Positions 23,378-32,477 of a stretch of DNA of 64,000 nucleotides are shown piece after piece. The DNA lies in contig NZ_VIWW01000001.1 in the NCBI RefSeq assembly GCF_007829885.1, positions 434,001 to 498,000 on the forward strand, written 5' to 3'. Under the pieces are notes generated by a model. The model made no database searches. It was given only the letters and a program-made list of their open reading frames with translations, and was not told the DNA's origin. How positions within the stretch are numbered: position 1 is the first letter of the stretch; each line of letters begins with the position of its first letter. The DNA comes from Streptomyces brevispora (GTDB lineage: Bacteria > Actinomycetota > Actinomycetes > Streptomycetales > Streptomycetaceae). The position numbers were made by a program, and so were the translations under genes.

Positions 23378-24340
23378 TTACATCTTCGCGAGGATGTCCA
23401 CGGCGAAGACGAGCGTCGAGTTCGCCGGGATGGACTGCTGTGCCTTGCTGCCGAAGGCCTGGTCCGGCGGGACGACGAGCAGCACACGGCTGCCGATCTT
23501 CTTCCCGATCAGGCCGTTCTTGAGCCCCTTGAGAGTGACCTGGGCCAGCGGGAAGGTCTGCGTCTTGCCCGTCGCGTAGGTGCTGTCGAACGTCTTGCTG
23601 TCCTTCCACAGCAGACCCACGTAGTTCACGACGACGCTGTCGGTCCCCTTGACGACCTCGCCGTCGGACTCCAGGACGTAGTTGGAGACCAGCTTCTTGG
23701 GCGGAGCGGACTTGCTGGGGATCTTGACGGTCGGCGCCTTGCCGTCCGTGTTCGTGCCCACCTTCGGCAGGTCGACGTTGTCCTGGGCGACCTCGGTGCC
23801 CTTGGCGGACGCCGGGATCTGCTTCGCCTTCAGGATGTCGACGACGAAGACGAGGGTGGCGTTCGGCTTGATGTCGCCCTGGCCCTGCGCGCCGTAACCG
23901 AGGTCCGGCGGGATGACCAGCTCGACCCGGCTGCCGACCTTCTGGCCGACCAGTCCCTTGTCCCAGCCCTGGATGACCATGCCGGCGCCGAGCGTCAGAT
24001 CGAACGGCTGCTTGCGGTCGAAGCTGTTGTCGAACGGCTTGGTGGAGTCCCAGGCCTGCCCGAGGTAGTTCACCTGGATCGCGTCGCCGTTCTTGAGCTT
24101 CGCGCCGTCACCCTCACTGACGACGTCGGTCTTCAGCTCCTTGGGCGGCGTTCCCGTGCCCTTGGCCAGGGTGGGCTTCTCGCCGAACTTCGCGCCCGCG
24201 GTGATGGCGGGGAATCCGTCCTTGGAAGGGGCGGAGGCGGACGCGGAGGCGGAAGCGGAGGCGGAGCCCTTGTCGTCGCTGCCGCAGGCCGCTGACAGCA
24301 GCAGCAGGGGGACGACTAGAAGGCCGGCAATTCGGCGCAC
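23378..24340 (-). CDS. Tandem FKBP-domain lipoprotein
   Basis: A 320-residue lipoprotein with two FKBP folds. A signal peptide ends LLLLSAAC with Cys19 as the lipid site, followed by a Ser-Ala repeat linker. The first FKBP domain (about 70-170) contains MVIQGWDKGLVGQKVGSRVE and LGYGAQGQG. The second (about 215-320) is more divergent: the tryptophan of the active site (GWDKG) is replaced in KGLKNGLIGKKIGSR, so its isomerase activity may be weak. GTG 24340 has GAGGAAC 3 bases before it and gives a proper lipoprotein signal; an ATG at 24367 is less likely. It probably assists folding of secreted proteins outside the membrane. Confidence 0.9.
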   Translation of the reverse strand: MRRIAGLLVVPLLLLSAACGSDDKGSASASASASASAPSKDGFPAITAGAKFGEKPTLAKGTGTPPKELKTDVVSEGDGAKLKNGDAIQVNYLGQAWDSTKPFDNSFDRKQPFDLTLGAGMVIQGWDKGLVGQKVGSRVELVIPPDLGYGAQGQGDIKPNATLVFVVDILKAKQIPASAKGTEVAQDNVDLPKVGTNTDGKAPTVKIPSKSAPPKKLVSNYVLESDGEVVKGTDSVVVNYVGLLWKDSKTFDSTYATGKTQTFPLAQVTLKGLKNGLIGKKIGSRVLLVVPPDQAFGSKAQQSIPANSTLVFAVDILAKM

Positions 24341-24403
24341 TGGTTCCTCAGATCTCAGACGACACATTTGTTACGGGGTCCCGGACACTCTAGGGCGTGC
24401 GCA

Positions 24404-24432
24404 GGGCCCCGTACGAGGAACGTACGGGGCCC
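24404..24432 (-). terminator. Stem-loop after pafA
   Basis: GGGCCCCGTACG (24404-24415) pairs exactly with CGTACGGGGCCC (24421-24432), with a 5-base AGGAA loop. It lies 58 bases past the pafA stop on the minus strand. Confidence 0.75.
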
Positions 24433-24489
24433 GAGTCGCGCCGGGGTCCGTCGACAGGCACTGAGAACCGGGACACTTCCTGTGCCGGC

Positions 24490-25851
24490 TCACATGCCCG
24501 CGATCAGCTTCTCCACTCGCTCGTCCACCGAACGGAACGGGTCCTTGCACAACACCGTGCGCTGCGCCTGGTCGTTGAGCTTGAGGTGGACCCAGTCGAC
24601 GGTGAAGTCCCGCCGCTGCTCCTGGGCCCGCCGGATGAAGTCGCCGCGCAGCCGCGCCCTGGTGGTCTGCGGGGGCACCGACTTGCCCTCGAAGATCTTC
24701 AGGTCGTTGCAGATGCGGGCGGCCTGCCCCTTGCGTTCCAGCAGGTAGTACAGGCCGCGGCGGCGATGGATGTCGTGGTAGGCGAGGTCTATCTGGGCGA
24801 CCCGCGGATTCGACATGGTCATGTTGTGCTTGGCCCGGTAGCGCTCGATGAGCTTGTACTTCATGACCCAGTCGATCTCGGTACCGATCCGGTCGAGGTC
24901 CTCGGCCTCGATCGCGTCGAGCGTGCGGCCCCACAGTTCGAGGACCTTCTCGACGTTGCCCGTGCGGATGCCGCGGCGGTCGACGAAGTCCACGGCCTTC
25001 TCGTAGTACTCGCGCTGCACCTCGATGGCGGATGCCTCGCGGCCACTGGCGAGGCGCACCTTGCGCTGACCCGTGATGTCATGACTGACCTCGCGGATCG
25101 CCCGGATGGGGTTCTCCAGGGTCAGATCCCGCATCACCGTGCCCGCCTCGATCATGCGGAGCACCAGGTCGGTCGCGCCGACCTTGAGCAGCATGGTCGT
25201 CTCGGACATGTTGGAGTCACCGACGATGACGTGGAGGCGGCGGTACCGCTCCGCGTCCGCGTGCGGTTCGTCCCGGGTGTTGATGATCGGACGGGAGCGC
25301 GTCGTCGCGGAACTGACGCCCTCCCAGATGTGCTCGGCACGCTGACTGACGCAGTAGACGGCGCCCCGCGGGGTCTGCAGCACCTTGCCGGCACCGCAGA
25401 TCAGCTGCCTCGTGACGAGGAAGGGAATGAGGATGTCCGCGAGTCGGGAGAATTCTCCGTGCCGGGCCACGAGGTAGTTCTCATGGCATCCGTAGGAGTT
25501 TCCGGCCGAATCGGTGTTGTTCTTGAAGAGATAGACGTCGCCCGCGATTCCCTCCTCGTGCAGACGGCGTTCGGCGTCGACAAGCAGGCCTTCGAGAATG
25601 CGCTCGCCGGCCTTGTCGTGGGTGACCAGCTCGGTCAGGTTGTCGCATTCGGGGGTTGCATATTCCGGATGCGATCCCACGTCGAGGTAGAGGCGGGCGC
25701 CGTTCCGCAGAAAGACATTGCTGCTGCGGCCCCATGACACAACACGGCGGAAGAGGTAGCGCGCCACTTCATCAGGAGACAGTCGGCGCTGTCCCCTGAA
25801 CGTGCACGTGACGCCGTACTCGTTCTCCAGCCCGAAAATGCGGCGGTCCAT
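24490..25851 (-). CDS. pafA: Pup-protein ligase PafA
   Basis: A 453-residue ligase of the carboxylate-amine/glutamine-synthetase-like fold that joins the C-terminal glutamate of Pup to substrate lysines using ATP. It begins [14 protein letters not shown], where the GLENEYG acidic strand binds Mg-ATP. Further landmarks are [46 protein letters not shown] and [17 protein letters not shown]. The length matches the family (about 450). It is separated from the rest of the proteasome cluster (prcA-arc) by an MFS exporter and a LacI regulator, and lies 9 bases downstream of the MFS gene, so readthrough could couple them. Dop at 30728-32239 is its paralogue. Confidence 0.96.
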   Translation of the reverse strand: MDRRIFGLENEYGVTCTFRGQRRLSPDEVARYLFRRVVSWGRSSNVFLRNGARLYLDVGSHPEYATPECDNLTELVTHDKAGERILEGLLVDAERRLHEEGIAGDVYLFKNNTDSAGNSYGCHENYLVARHGEFSRLADILIPFLVTRQLICGAGKVLQTPRGAVYCVSQRAEHIWEGVSSATTRSRPIINTRDEPHADAERYRRLHVIVGDSNMSETTMLLKVGATDLVLRMIEAGTVMRDLTLENPIRAIREVSHDITGQRKVRLASGREASAIEVQREYYEKAVDFVDRRGIRTGNVEKVLELWGRTLDAIEAEDLDRIGTEIDWVMKYKLIERYRAKHNMTMSNPRVAQIDLAYHDIHRRRGLYYLLERKGQAARICNDLKIFEGKSVPPQTTRARLRGDFIRRAQEQRRDFTVDWVHLKLNDQAQRTVLCKDPFRSVDERVEKLIAGM

Positions 25852-25860
25852 GACTGAACA

Positions 25861-27120
25861 TTACGCCTGATGGCCCGAGCTGAAACCGGGTTCGACGGCA
25901 CCGTTTCGATCATTTTCCGATCCTCGCGGCGCGACAGCGCTATGCCCGGGAACTGCGAGGACCCTTCCGGTGGCCAGCAGAACGAGCAGCGCCGCCACTC
26001 CACCGGCCCCCGCGACGGCGAAGCTCCAGGCCGTCCCGCCCAGTTCCACGGCCGGGCCCGCCACGGCCGTCCCGGCCGCCGCGCCCACCCCGAACGTCGT
26101 CACGAGCCAGGAGAACGCCTCCGTCACCGTGCCCCGCGGGGCGTGCCGGTCGACGATGATGAACGAGCAGGCGACCGCGGGGGCCAGGAACACCCCGGCG
26201 ACGCCGACCAGCACGGTCATCGCCACCACACCGGGGGTCAGCATCAGCGGCAGATAGCCGAGTGCCAGCAGCGCCACGATCACCCGCAGCCGGCGCTCGG
26301 GCCGCCCCGGCCACTGCCGCGCCCCGTACACCGCGCCGCCGATCAGCGCGCCGAGCCCCAGGGCGGCCATCAGCCAGCCGTAGACGGACTCCCGGCCGTG
26401 ATCGTCGGCGTACGCCATGGCCGCCACCGTGATGGAGCCCAGCGCCAGTCCGACGAAGAAGAAGGAGCCGAGCAGCGCCAGCAGCCCGGGGGAGCGGAGC
26501 GCGCCCAGCCAGTGCGCCTCGCGCGGCGCGGAGCGCCAGGTCCTGGACGGTTCGGACAGGACGACCGAGAGCGCCCCCAGGACCCCGATCGCGTTGATGA
26601 CGAGCAGCGCGGCGGCGGGCGACCGGAGCGAGACCAGCAGGGTCACCAGCAGCGGCCCCAAGGTGAACATTGCCTCCTGCGCGACCGCGTCCATGGCGTA
26701 TGCCCGGTGCACCCGGTCCTCGCTGCCGAGGACGCTCGGCCACAGGGCCCGCAGGCCGCCCTCCAGGGGCGGTGTGGCCACCCCCGCGAGGGCCACGGCC
26801 GCGTAGGCGAGCGGCAGCGACCCGAAGCCCGCCAGGGCGAGCAGGGCCATGCCGGAGGCGGACAGGACGGCGGCGGGCAGCTGGACGCGCGGCTGGCCGT
26901 ACAGGTCGACGGCACGGCCCAGTAGCGGCTGTCCGATCGCCGTGCCCAGCCCGTACACCGCGGCGAGCGCACCGGCGAGGGCGTAGCTGCCGCCCTCCGC
27001 ACGGGTGAACAGCACGATCGCGATGGGGGCGGTGCCGTTCGGCAGCCGTCCCACGAGGGTCCCCGCCAGCAGCCGTGCGGCATTCCGTGCCCGGAGGATG
27101 TCCAGATATCCCGCGGCCAT
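25861..27120 (-). CDS. MFS transporter
   Basis: A 419-residue major facilitator with about 12 predicted transmembrane helices. The family loop between helices 2 and 3 reads GTAIGQPLLGRAVDLYGQPR, a G-x3-D-R/Q type motif. The protein resembles actinobacterial drug or sugar efflux permeases of the YcaD/DHA group; the substrate is unknown. ATG 27120 is divergent from the LacI-type repressor at 27253, with two palindromic boxes between them, so it is probably that repressor's target. Being directly upstream of pafA, it may share a transcript with it. Confidence 0.85.
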   Translation of the reverse strand: MAAGYLDILRARNAARLLAGTLVGRLPNGTAPIAIVLFTRAEGGSYALAGALAAVYGLGTAIGQPLLGRAVDLYGQPRVQLPAAVLSASGMALLALAGFGSLPLAYAAVALAGVATPPLEGGLRALWPSVLGSEDRVHRAYAMDAVAQEAMFTLGPLLVTLLVSLRSPAAALLVINAIGVLGALSVVLSEPSRTWRSAPREAHWLGALRSPGLLALLGSFFFVGLALGSITVAAMAYADDHGRESVYGWLMAALGLGALIGGAVYGARQWPGRPERRLRVIVALLALGYLPLMLTPGVVAMTVLVGVAGVFLAPAVACSFIIVDRHAPRGTVTEAFSWLVTTFGVGAAAGTAVAGPAVELGGTAWSFAVAGAGGVAALLVLLATGRVLAVPGHSAVAPRGSENDRNGAVEPGFSSGHQA

Positions 27121-27158
27121 GTCCCACCCCTCTCCATGGGACGCCTTTCGGCCATCCT

Positions 27159-27194
27159 AGGTTTTACGTATAACCTGCGGGTTCATACGTACCA
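27159..27194. promoter_or_regulatory. Paired operator-like palindromes between MFS and LacI genes
   Basis: AGGTTTTACGTATAACCT (27159-27176) is a near-perfect 18-bp palindrome with a central CG, as expected for LacI-family sites. A second copy of the TACGTA core lies at 27186-27191 inside GGTTCATACGTACC, exactly 21 bases (two helical turns) downstream. They sit between the divergent start codons. Confidence 0.7.
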
Positions 27195-27252
27195 TGTGGC
27201 CAATGCGCAGGTCCACCTCCCGGCGCCTGCCCCGACCGGCCCGGAGGCCCGA

Positions 27253-28290
27253 GTGACCAGCCCAGCGCAGCCCGCCCCGCCCCGGCCGACCAGTCGTGAC
27301 GTGGCACGGGCCGCAGGCGTCTCCCAGGCCACCGTCTCCCTGGTCCTCGGCGACAAGTGGCGCGGCCGGGTCTCCGAGGCCACCGCGGACCGGGTGCGGG
27401 AGGCCGCCCGCGGGCTCGGATACCGGCCGAATCTCGCCGCCCGTAATCTGCGCCTGGGCCGTACCAGGACCGCCCTGCTCGTCGTCCCGGCCCTCACCAA
27501 CGAGTTCTTCGCCCGGGTGTACACCGGGGCCGCCGCGGTCGCCGCCGAACACGGCTTCGGCGTCGTCCTCTACCCTTCGCCCGACGGCACCGGCCCGGCC
27601 CGGGACCCCTTCGCCTCGGCCCGCGCCGCGCTCGACGGTGTGATCGCCTCGTCCATGGCCGCCGACGCGCTGGGCGCCCTGCACGGCGCCGATCTGCCCC
27701 TGGTCATGCTCGACAGCGATCCCTCGGCCCCGGGTCCGGCGGCCCGGGTCAACCTCGATGTCGCCGACGGGATGCGCCAGGTGACGGAGCACCTGCTCGA
27801 TCTCGGCCACCGGCGCTTCGTCCATCTCGCCTCGGCCGTCGACACCTGGACGTTCGCGGTCCGCGCCGACGCCGTCCACGAAGCCCTGCGCGGCATGCCC
27901 GGCACCGCCGTACGCACCGTGCCGGCGGCACTGGACGTACGGGCCGGCCGGGAGGCCGCGGAACGCGCACTGTCGCTTCCCGGACCCCGCCCCACCGCCA
28001 TCATCTGCGACGACGACATCCTGGCAGCGGGCGCCTGCAAGGCCGCCCGCAGGCTCGGGCTGCGGGTGCCGGACGACCTCTCCGTCACCGGCTTCGACGA
28101 TCTGGCCCTGGCCACGGCCGTGGAGCCGGAACTCACCACCGTTCAACTGCCGGCCGAGCAGGTCGGCGAGCGCGGCATGAGCGCCCTGCTGGCCGTTCTG
28201 GAGGGCGGTACAGCCGAAACCGGCAGCCTTCCGGTCCGCCTGGTCGTCCGCGGCTCCTCCGCTCCCCCGCCCACCGGTCAGGACTCATGA
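27253..28290 (+). CDS. LacI-family transcriptional regulator
   Basis: A 345-residue repressor. The N-terminal helix-turn-helix reads TSRDVARAAGVSQATVSLVL (about 16-35), followed by the hinge helix region with YRPNLAARNLRLGRT. The periplasmic-binding-like ligand domain covers about 70-340, with ICDDDILAAGACKAARRLGL and SVTGFDDLALATAVEPELTT near the end. GTG 27253 is preferred over the longer frame from 27136 because GGAGG lies at 27243-27247 and the protein then starts just before the helix-turn-helix. It is divergent from the MFS gene, and two palindromic boxes with a CG centre lie in the gap. A ligand exported by the MFS pump may be the inducer. Confidence 0.9.
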   Translation: MTSPAQPAPPRPTSRDVARAAGVSQATVSLVLGDKWRGRVSEATADRVREAARGLGYRPNLAARNLRLGRTRTALLVVPALTNEFFARVYTGAAAVAAEHGFGVVLYPSPDGTGPARDPFASARAALDGVIASSMAADALGALHGADLPLVMLDSDPSAPGPAARVNLDVADGMRQVTEHLLDLGHRRFVHLASAVDTWTFAVRADAVHEALRGMPGTAVRTVPAALDVRAGREAAERALSLPGPRPTAIICDDDILAAGACKAARRLGLRVPDDLSVTGFDDLALATAVEPELTTVQLPAEQVGERGMSALLAVLEGGTAETGSLPVRLVVRGSSAPPPTGQDS

Positions 28291-28292
28291 CA

Positions 28293-28327
28293 GTGCCCCG
28301 GCCCGCCGAAGAGGCGGACCGGGGCAC
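28293..28327. terminator. Bidirectional stem-loop between lacI-type gene and prcA
   Basis: GTGCCCCGGCCCGCC (28293-28307) and GGCGGACCGGGGCAC (28313-28327) pair at 14 of 15 positions around a 5-base loop. The genes on both sides converge here, so it may stop both. Confidence 0.75.
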
Positions 28328-28346
28328 AGACACACTGCGGAACGGG

Positions 28347-29252
28347 CTACTCCACGTCCCCACCGGAATCGGTGGCATCGGTGGGCTCGGTGGGCTCAGT
28401 GGCGTCGGTGGCGACAGTGGAGTCGTCGGATTCGGTGGCGGCCGTCTTGCCACCCGACTTACCACCCTTCTTGCCGGCGTCCGTCGTCGTCGGGGCGATG
28501 TCGTCGCCTTCCTCCGTGTCCGAGGGGGCGTCCGTCGGCGTCGAGCCGGCGCCGTCCGCCTCCAGCAGCCGCGCCAGCTGCCGGCCGACGATCCGCTTGA
28601 ACTTGCGCTGCTGCGGCCGCGTACGGTCCAGGACCGCGACCTCCAGCCGCTCCGCGGGGATCTCCCGCTCGCTGCCGTTGGGGTCGCGGGACAGCGCCTG
28701 CACCGCCAGCTTCAGCGCCTCGGCGAGCGACATCCCGTCACGGTGCCGCTGGTCCAGGAAGGTGCTGATCTGCTCCGCGTTGCCACCGACGGCGACCGAG
28801 CCGTGCTCGTCGACGATCGAGCCGTCGTGCGGCAGCCGGTAGATCTGGTCGCCGTCCGCCGCCGCGCCGACCTCGGCGACCACCAGCTCCACCTCGTACG
28901 GTTTCTCGGCCGCACTGGAGAAGATGGTGCCGAGGGTCTGCGCGTAGACATTCGCCAGGCCACGGGCCGTCACATCGTCACGGTCATAGGTGTATCCGCG
29001 CAGATCCGCATAGCGCACTCCGCCGATGCGGAGATTCTCGTACTCGTTGTACTTACCGGCGGCGGCGAAACCGATCCGGTCATAGATCTCGCTGAACTTG
29101 TGCAGCGCACGGGACGGGTTCTCGCCGACGAACACAATGCCGTCGGTGTACTGCAGCACAACCAGGCTGCGACCGCGGGCGATGCCCTTCCGGGCGTATT
29201 CCGCCCGGTCGGCCATGGCCTGCTGAGGTGAGACATAGAACGGCGTCGACAC
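28347..29252 (-). CDS. prcA: Proteasome subunit alpha
   Basis: A 301-residue 20S alpha subunit, forming the gated outer rings. The N-terminal gating residues [23 protein letters not shown] are followed by the alpha fold with [19 protein letters not shown]. The enzymatic Thr is absent, as expected. The C-terminal part (about 240-301) is a long acidic, Thr-Glu-Asp and Lys-Gly rich tail with T-E-P-T-x repeats that is not part of the fold. GTG 29252 lies 59 bases after the prcB stop. The subunits stack with PrcB and are capped by the Arc ATPase. Confidence 0.95.
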   Translation of the reverse strand: MSTPFYVSPQQAMADRAEYARKGIARGRSLVVLQYTDGIVFVGENPSRALHKFSEIYDRIGFAAAGKYNEYENLRIGGVRYADLRGYTYDRDDVTARGLANVYAQTLGTIFSSAAEKPYEVELVVAEVGAAADGDQIYRLPHDGSIVDEHGSVAVGGNAEQISTFLDQRHRDGMSLAEALKLAVQALSRDPNGSEREIPAERLEVAVLDRTRPQQRKFKRIVGRQLARLLEADGAGSTPTDAPSDTEEGDDIAPTTTDAGKKGGKSGGKTAATESDDSTVATDATEPTEPTDATDSGGDVE

Positions 29253-29311
29253 CGGCTATCCGTCCCTTTCTGTCAGTGACAAGAGCATCGAAGAAGCCTC
29301 GGAACGAGTGG

Positions 29312-30157
29312 TCAGAGCAGCTCGGCGCGCGGGCCGTCGGGCTGTACGAGCCGTCGTTCCAGAATCGAGCGGGCGATCTCGGCGGATTCCGTCTCGGTCA
29401 GCTTCCGGAAACCCTCGTCGGTGATGACGGTGACGATCGGATAGATGCGCCGGGCCACATCGGGTCCGCCGGTGGCCGAGTCGTCGTCCGCCGCGTCGTA
29501 CAGCGCCTGCACGACCAGAGTGAGTGTCTGCTCCTCCGTCAGGTCCTCGCGGTAGAGCTTCTTCATGGAGTTACGGGCGAAGATCGACCCGGAGCCGGTG
29601 GACGCGTACCCCTGCTCCTCGGAACGGCCTCCGGTGACGTCGTACGAGAAGATCCGGCCGCGCTCGCGGTCGACGTCGTAGCCGGCGAAGAGCGGTACCA
29701 CAGCGAGACCCTGCATGGCCATCGCCAGATTGCTCCGGATCATTGTGGAGAGCCGGTTCGCCTTGCCCTCCAGGGAGAGCTGGGCGCCCTCGACCTTCTC
29801 GAAGTGCTCCAGCTCCAGCTGGAAGAGCTTGACCATCTCCACGGCCAGACCTGCCGTACCGGCGATGCCCACCGCCGAGTACTCGTCGGCCGGGAAGACC
29901 TTCTCGATGTCGCGCTGTGCGATCATGTTGCCCATGGTCGCCCGCCGGTCACCGGCCAGTACCACGCCGCCGGGGAACGAAGCCGCGACGATGGTGGTCC
30001 CGTGCGGGGCCTCGATGGCCCCCTTCATGGGCGGCAGCTGCCGGTTGCCCGGCAGCATCCCGGGCGACTGGTCGGTCAGGAAGTCCATGAAGGAAGAGGA
30101 CCCGGGCGTCAGGAAGGCAGCTGGTAGACGCCCGGTGCTACGAGTGTTGGCTTCCAC
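29312..30157 (-). CDS. prcB: Proteasome subunit beta
   Basis: A 281-residue 20S beta subunit with the proteolytic sites. A 53-residue propeptide ends ...APHG, and Thr54 of [21 protein letters not shown] is the catalytic nucleophile after autocleavage. The Asp and Lys partners are present in GDRRATMG and the strands that follow. The start is GTG 30157 ([18 protein letters not shown]), which overlaps the remnant of an endonuclease VII gene by 49 bases. From memory the S. coelicolor PrcB opens identically. It lies directly upstream of prcA. Confidence 0.96.
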   Translation of the reverse strand: MEANTRSTGRLPAAFLTPGSSSFMDFLTDQSPGMLPGNRQLPPMKGAIEAPHGTTIVAASFPGGVVLAGDRRATMGNMIAQRDIEKVFPADEYSAVGIAGTAGLAVEMVKLFQLELEHFEKVEGAQLSLEGKANRLSTMIRSNLAMAMQGLAVVPLFAGYDVDRERGRIFSYDVTGGRSEEQGYASTGSGSIFARNSMKKLYREDLTEEQTLTLVVQALYDAADDDSATGGPDVARRIYPIVTVITDEGFRKLTETESAEIARSILERRLVQPDGPRAELL

Positions 30158-30390
30158 GCGTTTCCCTCCAGGTAAGCGATGGCCCTGCGCAAGGTGTCAG
30201 GATCATCTCCCAACTTGCCTACGGCCGAATTGCAGTTGAAGCACCGTATGCCACGGACCCTACCCGTCCGACGGCAGTGATCCACATGTGTGACGGAGGC
30301 ATTCGCACCGATCGCCCGGTCCGTGCCCGCAGGCGTGCGGTACGGGCCTCTGCCCGCACCGCACGCCCATCGCCGTCCCCGGCGCCGGTT
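30109..30390 (-). pseudogene. Endonuclease VII (His-Me finger) remnant overlapping prcB
   Basis: Between pup and prcB a minus-strand frame ends with HVDHCRRTGRVRGIRCFNCN, then [17 protein letters not shown] and [10 protein letters not shown]. This is the C-terminal half of the recombination endonuclease VII family. The N-terminal C-x2-C knuckle that should precede it is missing. The usual DHCH/DHDH catalytic motif reads DHCR, so the second histidine is lost. The only in-frame start after pup is GTG 30285, leaving 58 residues. The last 49 bases are kept because they are also the prcB start region. I therefore call it decayed; a small functional peptide cannot be fully excluded. Confidence 0.6.
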
Positions 30391-30607
30391 ACTCGCCACC
30401 CTTTTGCACGAATGACCGAACGAAGTCCTCGGCATTGGCCTCGAGTACGTCGTCGATCTCGTCGAGTACGTCGTCGACGTCGTCGCTCAGCTTTTCCTGC
30501 CGTTCCTGGAGGTCCTCGGAGCCCTGCGCTTCCTGCGCCTGCTCCTCGGACTCCTCGGTGGAACGCGTCGCCTTCTGCTGTCCGCCGCCGGTGTCCTTGG
30601 TCGCCAT
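30389..30607 (-). CDS. pup: Prokaryotic ubiquitin-like protein Pup
   Basis: A 72-residue, largely disordered modifier. It starts ATKDTGGGQQKATR, has an acidic middle, and a C-terminal coiled-coil-forming segment (DDVLDEIDDVLEANAEDFV, the region that Arc binds). The final residues are QKGGE: the codon before TAA is GAG, so the terminal residue is glutamate rather than the glutamine of mycobacterial Pup. PafA could therefore use it without prior deamidation by Dop. ATG 30607 is chosen, with GGGGTGA 6 bases upstream; an in-frame GTG three codons earlier is less suited. It is between dop and the endonuclease remnant/prcB. Confidence 0.97.
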   Translation of the reverse strand: MATKDTGGGQQKATRSTEESEEQAQEAQGSEDLQERQEKLSDDVDDVLDEIDDVLEANAEDFVRSFVQKGGE

Positions 30608-30727
30608 ATAGCTCACCCCGCTCGGTTCGAAGCACTTGATCAGACCCTACCTACGGGGTCCGACATTGGCCCGGTACTTGTCTCAACGTCCGGAGGTCAT
30701 CGGAATGATTCCCAGCCGGCCGCCCTT

Positions 30728-32239
30728 TCAGCCCCCCGACAGCACTCGGACCAGCTCTTCCGCCGTGCGGCAGCGGTCCAGGAGGGCCTTCACGTGCTCA
30801 CGGGTGCCCCGGAGCGGTTCCATGGTGGGTACCCGCTGCAGCGAATCGTGGCCGGGAAGGTCGAAGATGACCGAATCCCAGGAGGCCGCGGCGACGTCGT
30901 CCGCGTACTGCTCCAGGCAGCGACCGCGGAAATACGCCCTGGTGTCCTCCGGAGGCGCTGTACGGGCCTGCTCGACCTCGCTCTCGTCCAGCAGGCGCTT
31001 GATCCTGCCGCGGGCCGCCAGGCGGTTGTAGAGGCCCTTGTCGGGCCGTACGTCGGCGTACTGGAGGTCCACCAGATGCAGGCGGGCCGCGTCCCAGTCG
31101 AGGCCGTCGCGGCGGCGGTAGCCCTCCATGAGCTCCCGCTTGGCGATCCAGTCCAGCTCGCCGGACAGGCTCATCGGATCGTTCTCCAGCCGGTTGAGCG
31201 TGTCCTCCCAGCGGATCAGGATGTCCTTGGTCTGCTCGTCCGCGTCCGCCCCGTACCGCTCCTCGACGTACTTGCGGCCGAGCTCGAAGTACTCCATCTG
31301 GAGCTGCACAGCGGTGAGTGTCCGCCCGCTGCGCAGAGTGATCAGCTGCTGGAGATCCGGATCGTGGGAGACCTGGTGCAGCGTGCGCACCGGCTGGTCG
31401 ACGGCCAGGTCGACGTTGATGAAGCCGTCCTCGATCATGGAGAGGACCAGGGAGGTGGTGCCCAGCTTGAGATAGGTGGAGATCTCCGAGAGATTCGCAT
31501 CGCCGATGATCACATGCAGCCGGCGGTACTTCTCGGCGTCCGAATGGGGTTCGTCGCGGGTGTTGATGATCGGGCGCTTGAGTGTGGTCTCCAGGCCGAC
31601 CTCGACCTCGAAGTAGTCGGCACGCTGGCTGATCTGGAAGCCGTGCTCGTGGCCGTCCTGGCCGATTCCGACCCGTCCGGCGCCGGTGACGACCTGGCGC
31701 GAGACGAAGAACGGGGTCAGATGGCGCACGATGTCCGAGAACGGGGTCTCCCGCTTCATCAGATAGTTCTCGTGCGTCCCGTACGAGGCGCCCTTGTTGT
31801 CGGTGTTGTTCTTGTAGAGATGGATCGGCTGGGCGCCCGGCAGCTGGGCCGCGCGTTCGGCGGCCTCGGCCATGACGCGCTCGCCGGCCTTGTCCCAGAG
31901 GACCGCGTCCCTGGGGTTGGTGATCTCCGGGGAGCTGTACTCGGGGTGCGCGTGGTCCACGTAGAGCCGTGCCCCGTTGGTGAGGATGACATTGGCCAGG
32001 CCGATGTCCTCGTCCGTGAGCTGGCTGGAGTCAGCGGTCTCGCGGGCGAGGTCGAAACCTCGCGCGTCTCGCAGCGGGTTCTCCTCCTCGAAGTCCCAGC
32101 GGGCGCGGCGCGCCCGGTGCATCGCCGCCGCGTAGGCGTTGACGATCTGGGACGAGGTGAGCATGGCATTGGCGTTGGGGTGGCCGGGCACGGAGATCCC
32201 GTACTCCGTCTCGATGCCCATTACTCGCCGTACGGTCAT
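30728..32239 (-). CDS. dop: Pup deamidase / depupylase Dop
   Basis: A 503-residue paralogue of PafA. It begins [20 protein letters not shown], with the GIETEYG acidic strand, and contains [40 protein letters not shown] and [16 protein letters not shown]. The stretch between about residues 35 and 80 (the Dop-loop region) distinguishes it from PafA, as does the total length (about 500). Dop removes Pup from conjugates and, where Pup ends in Gln, deamidates it. Since the local Pup ends in Glu, depupylation should be the main task. ATG 32239 is 4 bases after AAGGAGGG. The 238 bases upstream contain the arc terminator, so dop probably has its own promoter. Confidence 0.95.
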   Translation of the reverse strand: MTVRRVMGIETEYGISVPGHPNANAMLTSSQIVNAYAAAMHRARRARWDFEEENPLRDARGFDLARETADSSQLTDEDIGLANVILTNGARLYVDHAHPEYSSPEITNPRDAVLWDKAGERVMAEAAERAAQLPGAQPIHLYKNNTDNKGASYGTHENYLMKRETPFSDIVRHLTPFFVSRQVVTGAGRVGIGQDGHEHGFQISQRADYFEVEVGLETTLKRPIINTRDEPHSDAEKYRRLHVIIGDANLSEISTYLKLGTTSLVLSMIEDGFINVDLAVDQPVRTLHQVSHDPDLQQLITLRSGRTLTAVQLQMEYFELGRKYVEERYGADADEQTKDILIRWEDTLNRLENDPMSLSGELDWIAKRELMEGYRRRDGLDWDAARLHLVDLQYADVRPDKGLYNRLAARGRIKRLLDESEVEQARTAPPEDTRAYFRGRCLEQYADDVAAASWDSVIFDLPGHDSLQRVPTMEPLRGTREHVKALLDRCRTAEELVRVLSGG

Positions 32240-32432
32240 GCGACCCTCCTTGCCCGGCGGCGCTCCCTTCCGGGGGCGGCGCTCAAGTACCGCTGCTTGT
32301 CCGGTGCGTGCGCGGTCTGCCCGTACCCGCACTGCGCGACCGGGCGGTACGCAAGAGCCTAGAGCGCCTCTGTGCTGGTGGGGAGATCAATTACGTCATT
32401 GCTCCGGTGTCGTCGGAGCTGTCCGGAAAGCA

Positions 32433-32470
32433 ACCGGCTGCGGATGCCCGGCCGGGCATCCGCAGCCGGT
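32433..32470 (-). terminator. Perfect 38-bp palindrome after arc
   Basis: Arm 32433-32451 (ACCGGCTGCGGATGCCCGG) is followed at once by its exact reverse complement, 32452-32470. It begins 7 bases past the arc stop on the minus strand. The T-run after it is poor, so partial readthrough into dop is possible. Confidence 0.75.
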
Positions 32471-32477
32471 CTGCGAT

